Assembly (NCBI RefSeq): GCF_900177045.1
Contig: NZ_LT841358.1
Span: 1,079,396 to 1,143,395, forward strand
Reading direction: 5' to 3'
DNA: 64,000 nucleotides
DNA from: Candidatus Nitrosotalea okcheonensis
Lineage (GTDB): Archaea > Thermoproteota > Nitrososphaeria > Nitrososphaerales > Nitrosopumilaceae
Below the pieces are notes generated by a model. It worked only from the letters and a program-made list of their open reading frames with translations. It was not told the DNA's origin and did not search any database. This document shows, piece by piece, positions 24,357 through 33,615 of the stretch. How positions within the stretch are numbered: the stretch's first letter is position 1; every line of letters begins with the position of its first letter. The position numbers and the translations under genes are program-made.

Positions 24357-24940
24357 TTTTTAGCCTTCTTCGTAGAGAGATCTGTCAATACCCATTGTTC
24401 AATCAAAGGACAAGTTCTCGGACTAATTTCGCCTTCAAGCGTACATTTTGATTCCACGGGACATATCAGACAAGGAGCAGATTCTATTGATTGTGTTGTT
24501 ACCGGTACATGTGCAATCATTAGCTTGTAAGTCCAACGTCCATTTTCAAGAATTTTCTCTCTTTTTACCAAGTGCTGTCTTTCAAGTTTTAGTGCAAGTC
24601 TTGAGCCATCCCTGCTTGAAAGTTTTAGTTTTTTCCAAAGCTCACTTTGGAACATGCCGTTGTCGCCACGTTTTGCAACCAAACCCAATACAGTTGTCTT
24701 TAATTTATCCATGTCAAGGCCTTCTATCTGGAAATTTTCGATCTCTTTTTCGTCAATTGCTTCAAGTTCTTCTTCTGAAAGTTCAGTCTCCTTTTTCTTG
24801 TCGACTTTAGACTTTTTCTTTTCTAGCTTATCAGATTCTGCTTTCTTGTCAGCTTTTGGTAATTCTTTTTTCTTCTCTGCCTTGGCTACTTCCTTCTTGT
24901 CTTCAGACTTTTTGATTAGTTTTTTTTCTTTTTTAGCCAT
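24353..24940 (-). CDS. TFE-beta/RPC34-type transcription factor with Fe-S domain
   Basis: 195 residues. The first ~65 are a Lys/Glu-rich tail; then a winged helix (VLGLVAKRGDNGMFQSELWKKLKLSSRDGSRLALKL) and a four-Cys cluster, CLICPVESKC...ISPRTC, matching the Fe-S cluster of RPC39/TFE-beta (CxxC...C...ISP..C). In archaea TFE-beta with TFE-alpha assists promoter opening; the same protein is the homologue of eukaryotic Pol III RPC34/39. The Lys-rich extension is unusual and may bind DNA. Confidence 0.85.
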   Translation of the reverse strand: MAKKEKKLIKKSEDKKEVAKAEKKKELPKADKKAESDKLEKKKSKVDKKKETELSEEELEAIDEKEIENFQIEGLDMDKLKTTVLGLVAKRGDNGMFQSELWKKLKLSSRDGSRLALKLERQHLVKREKILENGRWTYKLMIAHVPVTTQSIESAPCLICPVESKCTLEGEISPRTCPLIEQWVLTDLSTKKAKK

Positions 24941-25013
24941 GATTAATCACTAAACTATAACATTACTCCGGTATTACTACTAGCACTTGTGCAATATAAT
25001 AACATATAATTTC

Positions 25014-25496
25014 TTATTGTACCCTAATGTTAGCCATTACACTAATGCTGTTTTGATTGGTTTTGTCTTTCATTTCTGCCACAATTTGATATATACCGGG
25101 TTTGTCGATCACAGGAGAAAACGTATCTTGAATTGGTAGAGATGAATTGGTTTGTGCAAAACATTGTGTAAAATAAGCATTCTGAATAATCACCTGTTTT
25201 GGAGACGTATTTGGATCGTATATAGTCATGTACAAGTCACCGCAATCAAATGAAGTGTCATTCACCAGTACTCTAAAGTTCAATGGTGTTGATACGGTAT
25301 AATTGCTTACAAGATTTAGCAGTCGAATTTGTTTATCACCTTGTTGCTGTCCAATGGTTGATGGAAATTTAAATTGCCACATGTTTAATTGCCTATCAGG
25401 CTGTCCCAAAACATCAGACAATACATATCCCCCAAAAATCAATGATGCAATTATAGGAAAAACAAAAACAAGATAAGCAATTTTTTTTACCGCCAA
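25014..25496 (-). CDS. Membrane-anchored extracytoplasmic protein
   Basis: 160 residues with one N-terminal transmembrane helix (IAYLVFVFPIIASLIFGGYVL) and a soluble beta-rich part containing two Cys (DCGDLY and QCFAQ) and N-glycosylation-like sequons (NYT, NDT, NSS). No family recognised. It stands divergent from the OLD-family ATPase. Confidence 0.7.
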   Translation of the reverse strand: MAVKKIAYLVFVFPIIASLIFGGYVLSDVLGQPDRQLNMWQFKFPSTIGQQQGDKQIRLLNLVSNYTVSTPLNFRVLVNDTSFDCGDLYMTIYDPNTSPKQVIIQNAYFTQCFAQTNSSLPIQDTFSPVIDKPGIYQIVAEMKDKTNQNSISVMANIRVQ

Positions 25497-25601
25497 TTAT
25501 GATATAACCGCTCTAGTTCCCATATATCTATTTGGTCGAAAAAGATTCAAGTAACAAATTTGACGAATAAGTTAAATCACAGCCAAGCCAATAGCCGCTA
25601 G

Positions 25602-27683
25602 ATGCGACTTAGAAAATTTAGAGTTCAAGGCTATCGTTGCATTCATGATTCAGGGGAAATCAAAGTTGGGGATCTTGCAGCATTTGTTGGAAGAAATGAA
25701 AGTGGAAAAACTACAATTTTGGAAGCTCTCACGTTACTTAACAAAGATACAAAACTTTCCGAATTAGATTTATGTGATGAAATGAATGAGGAACTCAAAT
25801 CAGAGATAAGACTTGCAGAGGGAGAGTTTGTGTTAAGTGAGAAAGAGACTTCACTAATTCGAGAGAAATTTCCTAACCTTCAGGACATAAGAAAAATGAA
25901 AATCTATAGGACGAATAAACATGCCAGAGTACAATATGATTTTGGCGATGTAAAAATCAGTGGCGAGGCAAGTAAAAGACTCAATTCTTGGGAAAATTTT
26001 GTAGAGAGAATCAAGTCTTTTGTGGAAGCTATGCCAAACCCAATACGAATCAGAGTTGATACCAAATTTCTAAATGCCCCACCACCACGAACTAGAGAAG
26101 TCTTTATGGACATGATGGCCGAATTTAACAATAACATTTACCTAATTGCATCACAGGAACCTCGGGTGATTTCAGAATGGAAGGATATCTACCAAGATTT
26201 GGAAACCATATTTGACAACATGTTAATAGGAACAAACGAACGTTCTGCCCTAGATAATTTCATAGAGGATAAGTTACATCCAAGATTTGTTTACTTTTCA
26301 GATTATAAAAAAATACTTGGAAATATTGATCTTGAAGAATTTGTCAGGGAGACAAAAGGGATTAAAGCAAAGGGATTAGAATATGTTGAAGAATTTGACA
26401 AGGCAGAGACTGTAAATAATTTATTTTATTTAGCAGAGCTTGATGCCCAGAAGCTAGAAGAGGTTAGAAGCAGTCCATCAAGATTGATAAAATTATTACA
26501 CACTTCAAGTAGGAGGCTCAGTGAGAAACTTAACCCGGCGTGGAAGGGAGACCCCATCCATGTTGAACTTAGATGGAATCCAGGAAATGTTTTGAGTGTA
26601 GTCATATCAGATGTACATAAGGATGGCACTGTGACAAATACAGGGTTACTTAACAGAAGGGCAGAAGGATTCAAGTGGACTTTTTCATTCATCGTAAACT
26701 TTGCAGCTGAAACTCAAAAGGCAGAATTAAAGGAAGCAATACTTTTACTTGACGAGCCTGCAAGAAATCTCCATCCTGCACAGCAGAGAGGAATTTCAGA
26801 CTTGCTAAAAGGACTTGCAGGATCTAATCAAATACTTTATGCAACTCACTCACCTTTTATGATATTTGATTATACGCAAGGAAATCTGTTGGTGGTAGAG
26901 CTTGACAAGAGAAGACATCTAAGTAAGATCTATTATGATTATTGGAATGCGGACGATCAAACTCTCATTCCAATATTGTATGGTCTATCAAGAGGCCTTG
27001 TAGAATCCATAGTAGACAAACAAATAGGCTTTAACTCTAGACCTGTGATAATAGTTGAAACCATGTCAGATTGTATGTATCTGAATGCATTTGACAGATT
27101 CCTAAAGGATCCAAATCTTTCTATGAATCCACTTAACATAGTTGCAGCATACAACAAGAATTCGGTTATGCCACTTGCAGTATTTTATAAAAATCACGGG
27201 TATGATACCTTTATACTATTGGACAATACTGAGGAATCAAGAAAAATTTCTACAGAGCTACAGTCTAATGAATTCAAATCAGTACAAATGGTCTTTTTTG
27301 AACTTGCAGGACAACCAAAATTGTTCATTGAGGATCTTTTGATGGAAGATGATTATCTTTATGCTGTAAACCAAACTTATGAAGTTAGATTAAGAAAAGA
27401 GGGGTATGTAACATTGACCAAAGATCAAGTGGCAAGCAAGGGCAAGAAAAGCATAATAGACAATCTAAATGAAATTTGGAAAGAAAACCAGCACCTTGGG
27501 TGGGAGAAATTTGACAGAGAAGATATTTGCAGGTATATTTGTGAGAAAATAGTATTAGGCGAGACAGACTTTTTATCAGACAAGACAAAGGATCAGTTCA
27601 GATCACTATACAGATTGATTGCAGAGAGAATAAGACAGAATCAAAACTTGGGAATCCAGTCATCTGCAACCGGTAATCGATGA
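25602..27683 (+). CDS. OLD-family ATPase/nuclease (AAA plus TOPRIM-like)
   Basis: 693 residues. N-terminal ABC/RecF-type ATPase: Walker A FVGRNESGKTT near residue 33, signature-like region, Walker B ILLLDEPARNLHP and H-loop YATHSP. The C-terminal half has TOPRIM-like blocks VIIVETMSDCMYLNAF and FILLDNTEE; the usual VEGxxD is changed to VETMSD and DxD to DNT, so nuclease competence is uncertain. OLD proteins are often anti-phage or plasmid-control nucleases (Gabija GajA is one). No UvrD-like partner gene is adjacent. Confidence 0.78.
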   Translation: MRLRKFRVQGYRCIHDSGEIKVGDLAAFVGRNESGKTTILEALTLLNKDTKLSELDLCDEMNEELKSEIRLAEGEFVLSEKETSLIREKFPNLQDIRKMKIYRTNKHARVQYDFGDVKISGEASKRLNSWENFVERIKSFVEAMPNPIRIRVDTKFLNAPPPRTREVFMDMMAEFNNNIYLIASQEPRVISEWKDIYQDLETIFDNMLIGTNERSALDNFIEDKLHPRFVYFSDYKKILGNIDLEEFVRETKGIKAKGLEYVEEFDKAETVNNLFYLAELDAQKLEEVRSSPSRLIKLLHTSSRRLSEKLNPAWKGDPIHVELRWNPGNVLSVVISDVHKDGTVTNTGLLNRRAEGFKWTFSFIVNFAAETQKAELKEAILLLDEPARNLHPAQQRGISDLLKGLAGSNQILYATHSPFMIFDYTQGNLLVVELDKRRHLSKIYYDYWNADDQTLIPILYGLSRGLVESIVDKQIGFNSRPVIIVETMSDCMYLNAFDRFLKDPNLSMNPLNIVAAYNKNSVMPLAVFYKNHGYDTFILLDNTEESRKISTELQSNEFKSVQMVFFELAGQPKLFIEDLLMEDDYLYAVNQTYEVRLRKEGYVTLTKDQVASKGKKSIIDNLNEIWKENQHLGWEKFDREDICRYICEKIVLGETDFLSDKTKDQFRSLYRLIAERIRQNQNLGIQSSATGNR

Positions 27684-27790
27684 GGCAAAAAATATCAGCA
27701 TTTGTACTTTACTCCTAAATCATACCAGAACACAAGATGATAAAGTAGAATTTCTTATTAAGATTTAATTTAGAGAGAGGTTGTGAGTCT

Positions 27791-29977
27791 ATGAGTAACG
27801 TGTTATTAAGATCGTTTATTGTTCTTGCTTTACTTCTGGGCAGCGTATTTACAACATATGTAGCATACCCAGTTTATGCAGATTCTGGGTTTGTAACTGT
27901 AACCGCAACTAATTCTGGGGGGCAAACGATGATTTCAGTTAGCAATAGTGCAAATAATACTGGAAATATTGTTTCATTTACTTTGCAGATAACCGGAGAA
28001 GGCTCCTTCAAATCATTCAATATACAAAATGACTGGACAGGTACAAAGACTTCACCAACTACTTTGGCATTTAGTGCAATAACTCCACTTGCACCAGGAA
28101 TGACAACATCTTTTGGAATCAAGACAGATCAGCAAGCACCAACCATGACTTGGAAAACATCAGATGGTGAATCAGGTCAGATCGGGGTTCAACAGACTAG
28201 TTCCAATCAAGGAGGAGGGACTATTCAACAACCTGGCAAAAATGTTAGTAGCAATCAGAGTACTGGCAAAACATCAGCCACTAAGACAATACAACAACCA
28301 CCCAAAGGCATACTTGATACGTCAACATTTAGAATCATTCCTGCTACCCCATCACCAAATTCTCACATTCGTGTAGTTGGTTTTAGTTTTTCAGCACTGA
28401 CCAATCTTGATTTGTATATAGGTAATGACAAAATAGGCTCGTTTTCATCAGATGGTAACGGAAACTTTGTTACAACTGTACTTGTACCAGCATCAGAACA
28501 GCCGGGCAGTGTCAATTTTATTCTAAAGGATCAACAAAATGATCAAAAAACATTTTCTACAAATATCAAGGCGCCATCAAGTCGTAACAGTAGTCTGGTT
28601 ACAAATATCCCTTTGACACTAAACGTTGATCCTATTTATCACAGAGGAGAGACAAAGACAATTAACGGCACAGATAATCCTCAAAGCACCATAACTATAA
28701 CTCTGTTAGATCCAAAAGGAAATCCAATAACAACTTCAGTTGTACAATCAGATAAAGACGGAAACTATGCAATGAAGAATGTAGTGCCAACCGATAGAAT
28801 TTTTGGCAAATATTCAGTCACAGCATCAGATGGAAAGAATCAGGTAACTAAACAATACAACGTTGTCACAACTCACAACATTTCAGTTGTATCATCGGCT
28901 ACAAGGTACGAACCGGGACAAATAGTTATCATAAATGGCACCTCAATCTCAAATCAGATTGTGCATTTCGTAGTGACAGATCCTACCAATCAAGTCATTT
29001 ATTCAAAGGATGCAAATGTTACATCAGCAGGCACAGTTTCCATGTCATATCAGTTAGATGATTCAGCCATAAAGGGAACCTATGAGGTAACCGTAACACA
29101 AGGCACTGATCTTGTGACTATTTTCTTCGGAGTAGGACAAGATGTATCTCAACCTATAACAGCAACACTAGACAAGATTAGTTACCAGAATACAGACAAT
29201 CCTGTTGTAAGTATCACAGGTCCTCCATCATCAACTCTGAATCTCATCATAGTAGACCCTTCTGATACACAAAAGTTTGCAGACATTGTCAACCTAGGAT
29301 CAAGTGGGCAGGCAACATATTCATTTAATTTGACTTCATATACACCTGGAATTTATTCTGCCGTAGTTTCTCATGCAGAGGAAAAAGTGCAGGTACCATT
29401 TGCAGTAGGACTTTCAACTAATACTGGAAAAATCTCACTTAGTATTGTGAAGAACTCATACTTGCCAGGGGATAACATCATAATTATTGGAACCACTGCC
29501 AATGCAAACAGCCTTCTTCAAATTTCCTTGACTGACCCTAATGGACAAATAGTAAAAACAGAACAAACATTCTCAGACAAGACGGGTCACTTTTCTTCAT
29601 TTGATTTCAACCTCCCATCCACTGCAATTCCAGGAACATGGAAACTAGATGGTACTAGCGGAGTCAATCACTCATCTGTACCGTTAATTGTAAAGTCATC
29701 AAAACAAGCAATAACTATTTCTCTTGATAGGGCATCTGGTGCATACACTAGAGGGGATATTGTAACAATTTCTGGAACCGATGCAGGCGTTACTGCAGAA
29801 GTAACCATCACCATAAACGGCAATAGCACTGTTATCGATAAATTGCCCACCTCATCAACAAACCGAGGAGACTATAGTACAGCTTGGCAAGTTCCACGCA
29901 ATGTCAACCCAGGAACATATACGGTTGAAGCATCCTCCGTTACAGGCAAAGCAACAATCAGCATGACAATTCAGTAG
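27791..29977 (+). CDS. Large secreted protein with tandem Ig-like/MG2-type domains
   Basis: 728 residues: signal peptide ending VYADSG, an N-terminal Ig-like domain, a Q/S/T-rich linker (~135-175), then at least five repeats of ~90 residues with the cadence xxYxxGDxVxIxGTxxxxxxVxVxVxDPxGxxxxxxxxxTxxxGxxxxxxxxPxxxxPGTYxVxxxSG. N-glycosylation sequons are frequent. These features suggest an S-layer-associated or adhesion protein. There is no C-terminal membrane anchor, so it may be retained by other surface proteins. Confidence 0.82.
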   Translation: MSNVLLRSFIVLALLLGSVFTTYVAYPVYADSGFVTVTATNSGGQTMISVSNSANNTGNIVSFTLQITGEGSFKSFNIQNDWTGTKTSPTTLAFSAITPLAPGMTTSFGIKTDQQAPTMTWKTSDGESGQIGVQQTSSNQGGGTIQQPGKNVSSNQSTGKTSATKTIQQPPKGILDTSTFRIIPATPSPNSHIRVVGFSFSALTNLDLYIGNDKIGSFSSDGNGNFVTTVLVPASEQPGSVNFILKDQQNDQKTFSTNIKAPSSRNSSLVTNIPLTLNVDPIYHRGETKTINGTDNPQSTITITLLDPKGNPITTSVVQSDKDGNYAMKNVVPTDRIFGKYSVTASDGKNQVTKQYNVVTTHNISVVSSATRYEPGQIVIINGTSISNQIVHFVVTDPTNQVIYSKDANVTSAGTVSMSYQLDDSAIKGTYEVTVTQGTDLVTIFFGVGQDVSQPITATLDKISYQNTDNPVVSITGPPSSTLNLIIVDPSDTQKFADIVNLGSSGQATYSFNLTSYTPGIYSAVVSHAEEKVQVPFAVGLSTNTGKISLSIVKNSYLPGDNIIIIGTTANANSLLQISLTDPNGQIVKTEQTFSDKTGHFSSFDFNLPSTAIPGTWKLDGTSGVNHSSVPLIVKSSKQAITISLDRASGAYTRGDIVTISGTDAGVTAEVTITINGNSTVIDKLPTSSTNRGDYSTAWQVPRNVNPGTYTVEASSVTGKATISMTIQ

Positions 29978-30024
29978 GGAATCAATTAGCAATATTTTTT
30001 ACATCCAATACTTGAGAACGATTT

Positions 30025-30537
30025 GTGAACCTAAAGAGCAGGATAGATGAGATACCAGACTTTCCAAAAAAAGGAATTTTATTCAGAGATATCAGCCCGC
30101 TCTTAAGAGATCCATCAGCTTTATCACTTGTAATAGATGAGTTTACAAAAATAATACATCCAAACGATGTAGATGTTTTTGCAGGAATAGAATCAAGGGG
30201 ATTTCCCCTGGCGTGTGCATTGGCTCTCAAATACAATAAAGGGATGATAATGATTAGGAAACAAGGAAAATTGCCAGGTGTTACTCATAAAACAACATAC
30301 AACATAGAATATGGAAGTGCAACAATGGAGATTCAAACTAATGCAATAAAGAAAGGTCAAAAAGTGTACATTTGCGACGATCTGCTTGCAACTGGAGGTA
30401 CTGCAAAAGCAGCTGCAAATCTAGTTGAAAAAATTGGTGGTAATGTAGCAGGTTTTGCTTTCATAATAGAATTAACTGATCTGAAAGGATCAAAATCAAT
30501 CAAGGGTTACAAATACAACTCGTTGGTGAAATATTGA
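30025..30537 (+). CDS. apt: Adenine phosphoribosyltransferase
   Basis: 170 residues, the standard type I PRTase length. [18 protein letters not shown] at the start, [10 protein letters not shown], and the PRPP loop [17 protein letters not shown] are diagnostic. It salvages adenine to AMP. The stop overlaps the start of the next gene, which makes adenine from methylthioadenosine, so the pair forms a logical salvage route. Confidence 0.94.
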   Translation: MNLKSRIDEIPDFPKKGILFRDISPLLRDPSALSLVIDEFTKIIHPNDVDVFAGIESRGFPLACALALKYNKGMIMIRKQGKLPGVTHKTTYNIEYGSATMEIQTNAIKKGQKVYICDDLLATGGTAKAAANLVEKIGGNVAGFAFIIELTDLKGSKSIKGYKYNSLVKY

Positions 30538-31328
30538 TAGAACAGGCAGAGATAGGAATCTTTGGAGGGACTGGAATATATGATTCAGGCCTTCTTACAG
30601 AAAGCAAAGAAATTACAATAGACACGCCATTTGGTAAGACTTCAGATTCCATAACAGTTGGAATTTACAAGGGGAGAAAAGTTGCATTCATGCCAAGACA
30701 TGGTAAAAAACACACCATTCCACCTCACTTGATAAACTTTAGAGCAAATATCTGGGCATTCAAAGAGATGGGAATTAAGAGAATCATAGCACCATCGGCA
30801 GTTGGAAGTCTCAGAGAGGAATTAAAACCCGGGGATGTGGTGCTTCCATCACAGTTTATAGATTTTACAAAATCAAGAAAATATACGCTTTATGAAGACA
30901 CCAAAGTCATTCACATATCAGTGGCTGATCCATTTTGCCCTGAGCTTCAAAGTGTTGTTTACAATATAACAAAGAAAATGAATTTGCATGTTCATAAAGA
31001 TGCTACATACATTTGCATTGAGGGGCCAAGGTTTTCAACAAGAGCAGAATCAAAATTCTATAAAAATGTAATAGGTGCAGACATTATAGGTATGACGCTA
31101 GTTCCAGAATGCCAGCTTGCACGAGAAGCCCAGATGTGTTATGTATCAATTTCCACAGTAACAGATTACGATGTATGGGCAGACAAGCCAGTTACTGCAA
31201 GGGAAGTCCTAGAAACCTTGTCTAAAAATGTAGGAACGACAAAGAACATACTGTCATTGCTTTTTGATTCAATACCAGAACAGCGCAGTTGTCTATGTCA
31301 CAAGGCATTTGAAGAAGCCCAGTTCTAG
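30534..31328 (+). CDS. mtnP: 5'-methylthioadenosine phosphorylase
   Basis: 264 residues from TTG, overlapping apt by 4 bp. [48 protein letters not shown], and [11 protein letters not shown] are the PNP/MTAP trimer-type blocks. It splits MTA, a polyamine and thermospermine by-product, into adenine and methylthioribose-1-phosphate; Apt then takes the adenine. Confidence 0.93.
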   Translation: MIEQAEIGIFGGTGIYDSGLLTESKEITIDTPFGKTSDSITVGIYKGRKVAFMPRHGKKHTIPPHLINFRANIWAFKEMGIKRIIAPSAVGSLREELKPGDVVLPSQFIDFTKSRKYTLYEDTKVIHISVADPFCPELQSVVYNITKKMNLHVHKDATYICIEGPRFSTRAESKFYKNVIGADIIGMTLVPECQLAREAQMCYVSISTVTDYDVWADKPVTAREVLETLSKNVGTTKNILSLLFDSIPEQRSCLCHKAFEEAQF

Positions 31329-31609
31329 CCATCTGCAAAGGATTCTTTTGTTAGTCCTTCCGGAAGAGTGATATCTCCGCGAACAAGTTTTTGCTGGAGT
31401 TCGTTTATCACTTCATCCACATCATAACCAAGGTTCACAAGACTTTTTTCCACCATCTTTGATATTTTGGCACCAATATTATGACCGCCTATTCTGCCAA
31501 AGGCTATCGCGTTGAACTTGAACTGGTGACCATCAATATTAAAAGTGCCAGTTATCTTGGCAGCTATTTGACTACCACGAACATTATTGATATGAACTTG
31601 AATATCCAT
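31325..31609 (-). CDS. Hypothetical lineage-type protein
   Basis: 94 residues beginning with beta strands ([30 protein letters not shown]) and ending helical. No family recognised. It converges with mtnP (4-bp overlap) and is the last gene of a minus-strand group headed by the TrmB-like regulator, with 7 bp to the preceding gene. Confidence 0.65.
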   Translation of the reverse strand: MDIQVHINNVRGSQIAAKITGTFNIDGHQFKFNAIAFGRIGGHNIGAKISKMVEKSLVNLGYDVDEVINELQQKLVRGDITLPEGLTKESFADG

Positions 31610-31616
31610 GCAAGAT

Positions 31617-32018
31617 TTAGATCTCTACTGCTTTGTTAATTGATGTTTCTATGAGAAAGCTCCAGTGCTTATCATCATCAATCTTAAAATCATTTACCCT
31701 AAGTTTTATCACTTTTTCGTCAATACATTCATGTTGAATTTCGTCATTTTGTTTTATCTTTATTAATTTCCATTTATCCTTGTGTTTTTTAAGATTGCAT
31801 GAAAGTACAGCCCATTTTTGATCTGCAGATATTTTAGGCATTCCAACATAGTCTACAATGCTGTCTATTCCAAGTTGTTTTTCTTCACAGAAAATTTTCT
31901 TGCACTTGACACATCTCCATGTATCAATTGAGCCTATCGTTCTTCTCTCATAATTTAGATTTGTGACTCCATAGTATACTATTTCATGATTACAAGAAGA
32001 TTCTTCGTCTGTGGACAT
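31617..32018 (-). CDS. Zinc-finger-like protein downstream of the TrmB-like regulator
   Basis: About 133 residues from ATG at 32018 (MSTDEESSCNHEIVYYGV). A strong Shine-Dalgarno (GGAGGAGG) lies 6 bp before that ATG, which decides it over the ATG at 32063 that overlaps the regulator. C-H in CNHE, and CVKCKKIFC could bind Zn. The middle has DIDxG-type no clear domain. Likely a partner of the winged-helix protein upstream. Confidence 0.65.
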   Translation of the reverse strand: MSTDEESSCNHEIVYYGVTNLNYERRTIGSIDTWRCVKCKKIFCEEKQLGIDSIVDYVGMPKISADQKWAVLSCNLKKHKDKWKLIKIKQNDEIQHECIDEKVIKLRVNDFKIDDDKHWSFLIETSINKAVEI

Positions 32019-32031
32019 ATTTCCTCCTCCA

Positions 32032-32400
32032 TTATCGGTTATATTTAGTTCTTGCATCATCATATGGTTTTTCTAAAACAATTGAAATGTTATCTACCAA
32101 GAGATTCTTCTTAAATGAAATATTTTCTCTTTCACACATTCTTCTATACATATTCACAACAGCAAATCTAGGATGCATTGATTCAAACTCTGTTTTCGTG
32201 ATATCAATAAAGCCTCCATTTTGAATGAGACTTGTTGCTACTTGATGTGCATCATCTTCAGATATGTTCAGATCATTTGCTATGTCTTTGGCAGACATTT
32301 TGCCTTTTTTTACAACCAAGACATAAACTTTGGACTGTATTGGAGACAACCTAAGCTCTGAGACAATATTTTCCTCAACAGTATCAATATTGACACTCAT
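32032..32400 (-). CDS. TrmB-like winged-helix transcriptional regulator
   Basis: 122 residues. Residues ~12-65 (SELRLSPIQSKVYVLVVKKGKMSAKDIANDLNISEDDAHQVATSLIQNGGFIDI) are the TrmB/MarR winged helix. Unlike full TrmB proteins it lacks the sugar-binding C-terminal domain; a short helical tail is there instead. It heads a three-gene minus-strand unit. Confidence 0.75.
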   Translation of the reverse strand: MSVNIDTVEENIVSELRLSPIQSKVYVLVVKKGKMSAKDIANDLNISEDDAHQVATSLIQNGGFIDITKTEFESMHPRFAVVNMYRRMCERENISFKKNLLVDNISIVLEKPYDDARTKYNR

Positions 32401-32481
32401 TGATATTGAGACTCATAATGCCATAAATAAACATGCCAAGATTATAGCTGAAAATAAATATGGAATACAGTCAATTGTTTC

Positions 32482-33039
32482 ATGAGATTAATCATAGGGT
32501 TAACTGGAAGTTCAGGAGTCATATATGGTGTAAGAATGCTAGAAGTTCTCAAGCAATGCAATGTCGATGTTCATTTAATCATGACAGAGTGGGCAAAGAA
32601 ATGCATTGTATTAGAAACTGATTATGATTTGAAATATGTAAAATCATTAGCGGGACACTATTCAGATGATTCAAACATGGCTGCAAGTGTTTCAAGTGGA
32701 ACACACAAGACAGATGGCATGATAATTATTCCCTGTACCATGAAGACACTTTCGAGCATTGCCAATGGATATGAAGAGACTCTGGTTGCCCGAGCTGCCG
32801 GAGTTACCATGAAGGAATCTCGCAAGCTGGTTCTAGTTCCAAGAGAGACTCCACTTACCAGCATTCATCTTGAAAATATGCTCAAGCTTTCAAGAATTGG
32901 AGTAATCGTATTACCAGCCATGCCAGGTTTTTACAACAGACCAAAGAACATTGATGATATTTTGAATCATGTTGTAGGAAAATGCTTGGATCAATTTGGA
33001 ATTGAGCACAACCTGTTTAAAAGATGGGAAACTACCTGA
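32482..33039 (+). CDS. ubiX: UbiX-type flavin prenyltransferase
   Basis: 185 residues, Rossmann flavoprotein with GLTGSSGVIYGVRMLEVL, IIIPCTMKTLSSIANGY, and the RKLVLVPRETPLTSIHLENMLKL block that binds the prenyl phosphate. It makes prenylated FMN for UbiD-type decarboxylases. No ubiD lies in the window. Confidence 0.92.
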   Translation: MRLIIGLTGSSGVIYGVRMLEVLKQCNVDVHLIMTEWAKKCIVLETDYDLKYVKSLAGHYSDDSNMAASVSSGTHKTDGMIIIPCTMKTLSSIANGYEETLVARAAGVTMKESRKLVLVPRETPLTSIHLENMLKLSRIGVIVLPAMPGFYNRPKNIDDILNHVVGKCLDQFGIEHNLFKRWETT

Positions 33040-33053
33040 GTGGAATTAGTTAT

Positions 33054-33102
33054 CGTAGAATTATGAAATAATTGTACACTTGCTTTTGATTAAAATTCTA
33101 CG
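33054..33102. repeat. 9-bp inverted repeat upstream of the Hsp20-like gene
   Basis: CGTAGAATT (33054-33062) and AATTCTACG (33094-33102) are perfect arms 31 bp apart, directly before the TATA-like TTTATATTT of the next gene. This could be an operator pair or the ubiX terminator. A related string, AATTCTACGAG, also occurs near 2626. Confidence 0.4.
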
Positions 33103-33144
33103 AGTGTTTATATTTGGAGCATAGTTAAATCATACAGAATATCT

Positions 33145-33615
33145 TTGGCAAGCTACAAAAGCAGATACACTAATGACAAATCATTTGATATCATCATTCC
33201 CTTAATGGTTTTACTATTCTTGGGTGTGGTATACATGCTTTCACTTAGATCTTCACAGGGGTATGTCAATTTCATACTTATTGGAATAGCTGCTATGATC
33301 ATGATCTATTGGGTAAGAGTATTAAAAAAAATGACAGTAGAGAGTACTCCACAATATACACCAAAGGAAGCAGACACAAAGAACTGGGTGTATGACCTCA
33401 TAAAGGGAGAAAAGGAAATAATATTTGTAGCAGAAGTACCAGGTCCAGAGGATCAGGTAACTGTCAGATTGATTGACAAGATTCTATATGTACGAGGCTC
33501 GGGACACTTTTCAAAAGAAGTTCCAATTGAGACAACGCCAGACATGGGAATTCATGATTTCAAATACAGAAATGGTGTTCTCACCCTACGAATTAAAAAA
33601 TTAGAAACTCTTTGA
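33145..33615 (+). CDS. Membrane-anchored Hsp20/CS-fold protein
   Basis: 156 residues: two transmembrane helices at ~17-35 and ~41-57 (IIIPLMVLLFLGVVYML; FILIGIAAMIMIYWV), then an alpha-crystallin-like domain (EIIFVAEVPGPEDQVTVRLIDKILYVRGSGHFSKEVPIE...YRNGVLTLRIKK). The G-V-L-T-L-R-I block is the Hsp20 signature. Plain small heat-shock proteins are soluble, so a membrane tether is unusual and would hold the chaperone at the inner face of the membrane. Confidence 0.75.
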   Translation: MASYKSRYTNDKSFDIIIPLMVLLFLGVVYMLSLRSSQGYVNFILIGIAAMIMIYWVRVLKKMTVESTPQYTPKEADTKNWVYDLIKGEKEIIFVAEVPGPEDQVTVRLIDKILYVRGSGHFSKEVPIETTPDMGIHDFKYRNGVLTLRIKKLETL

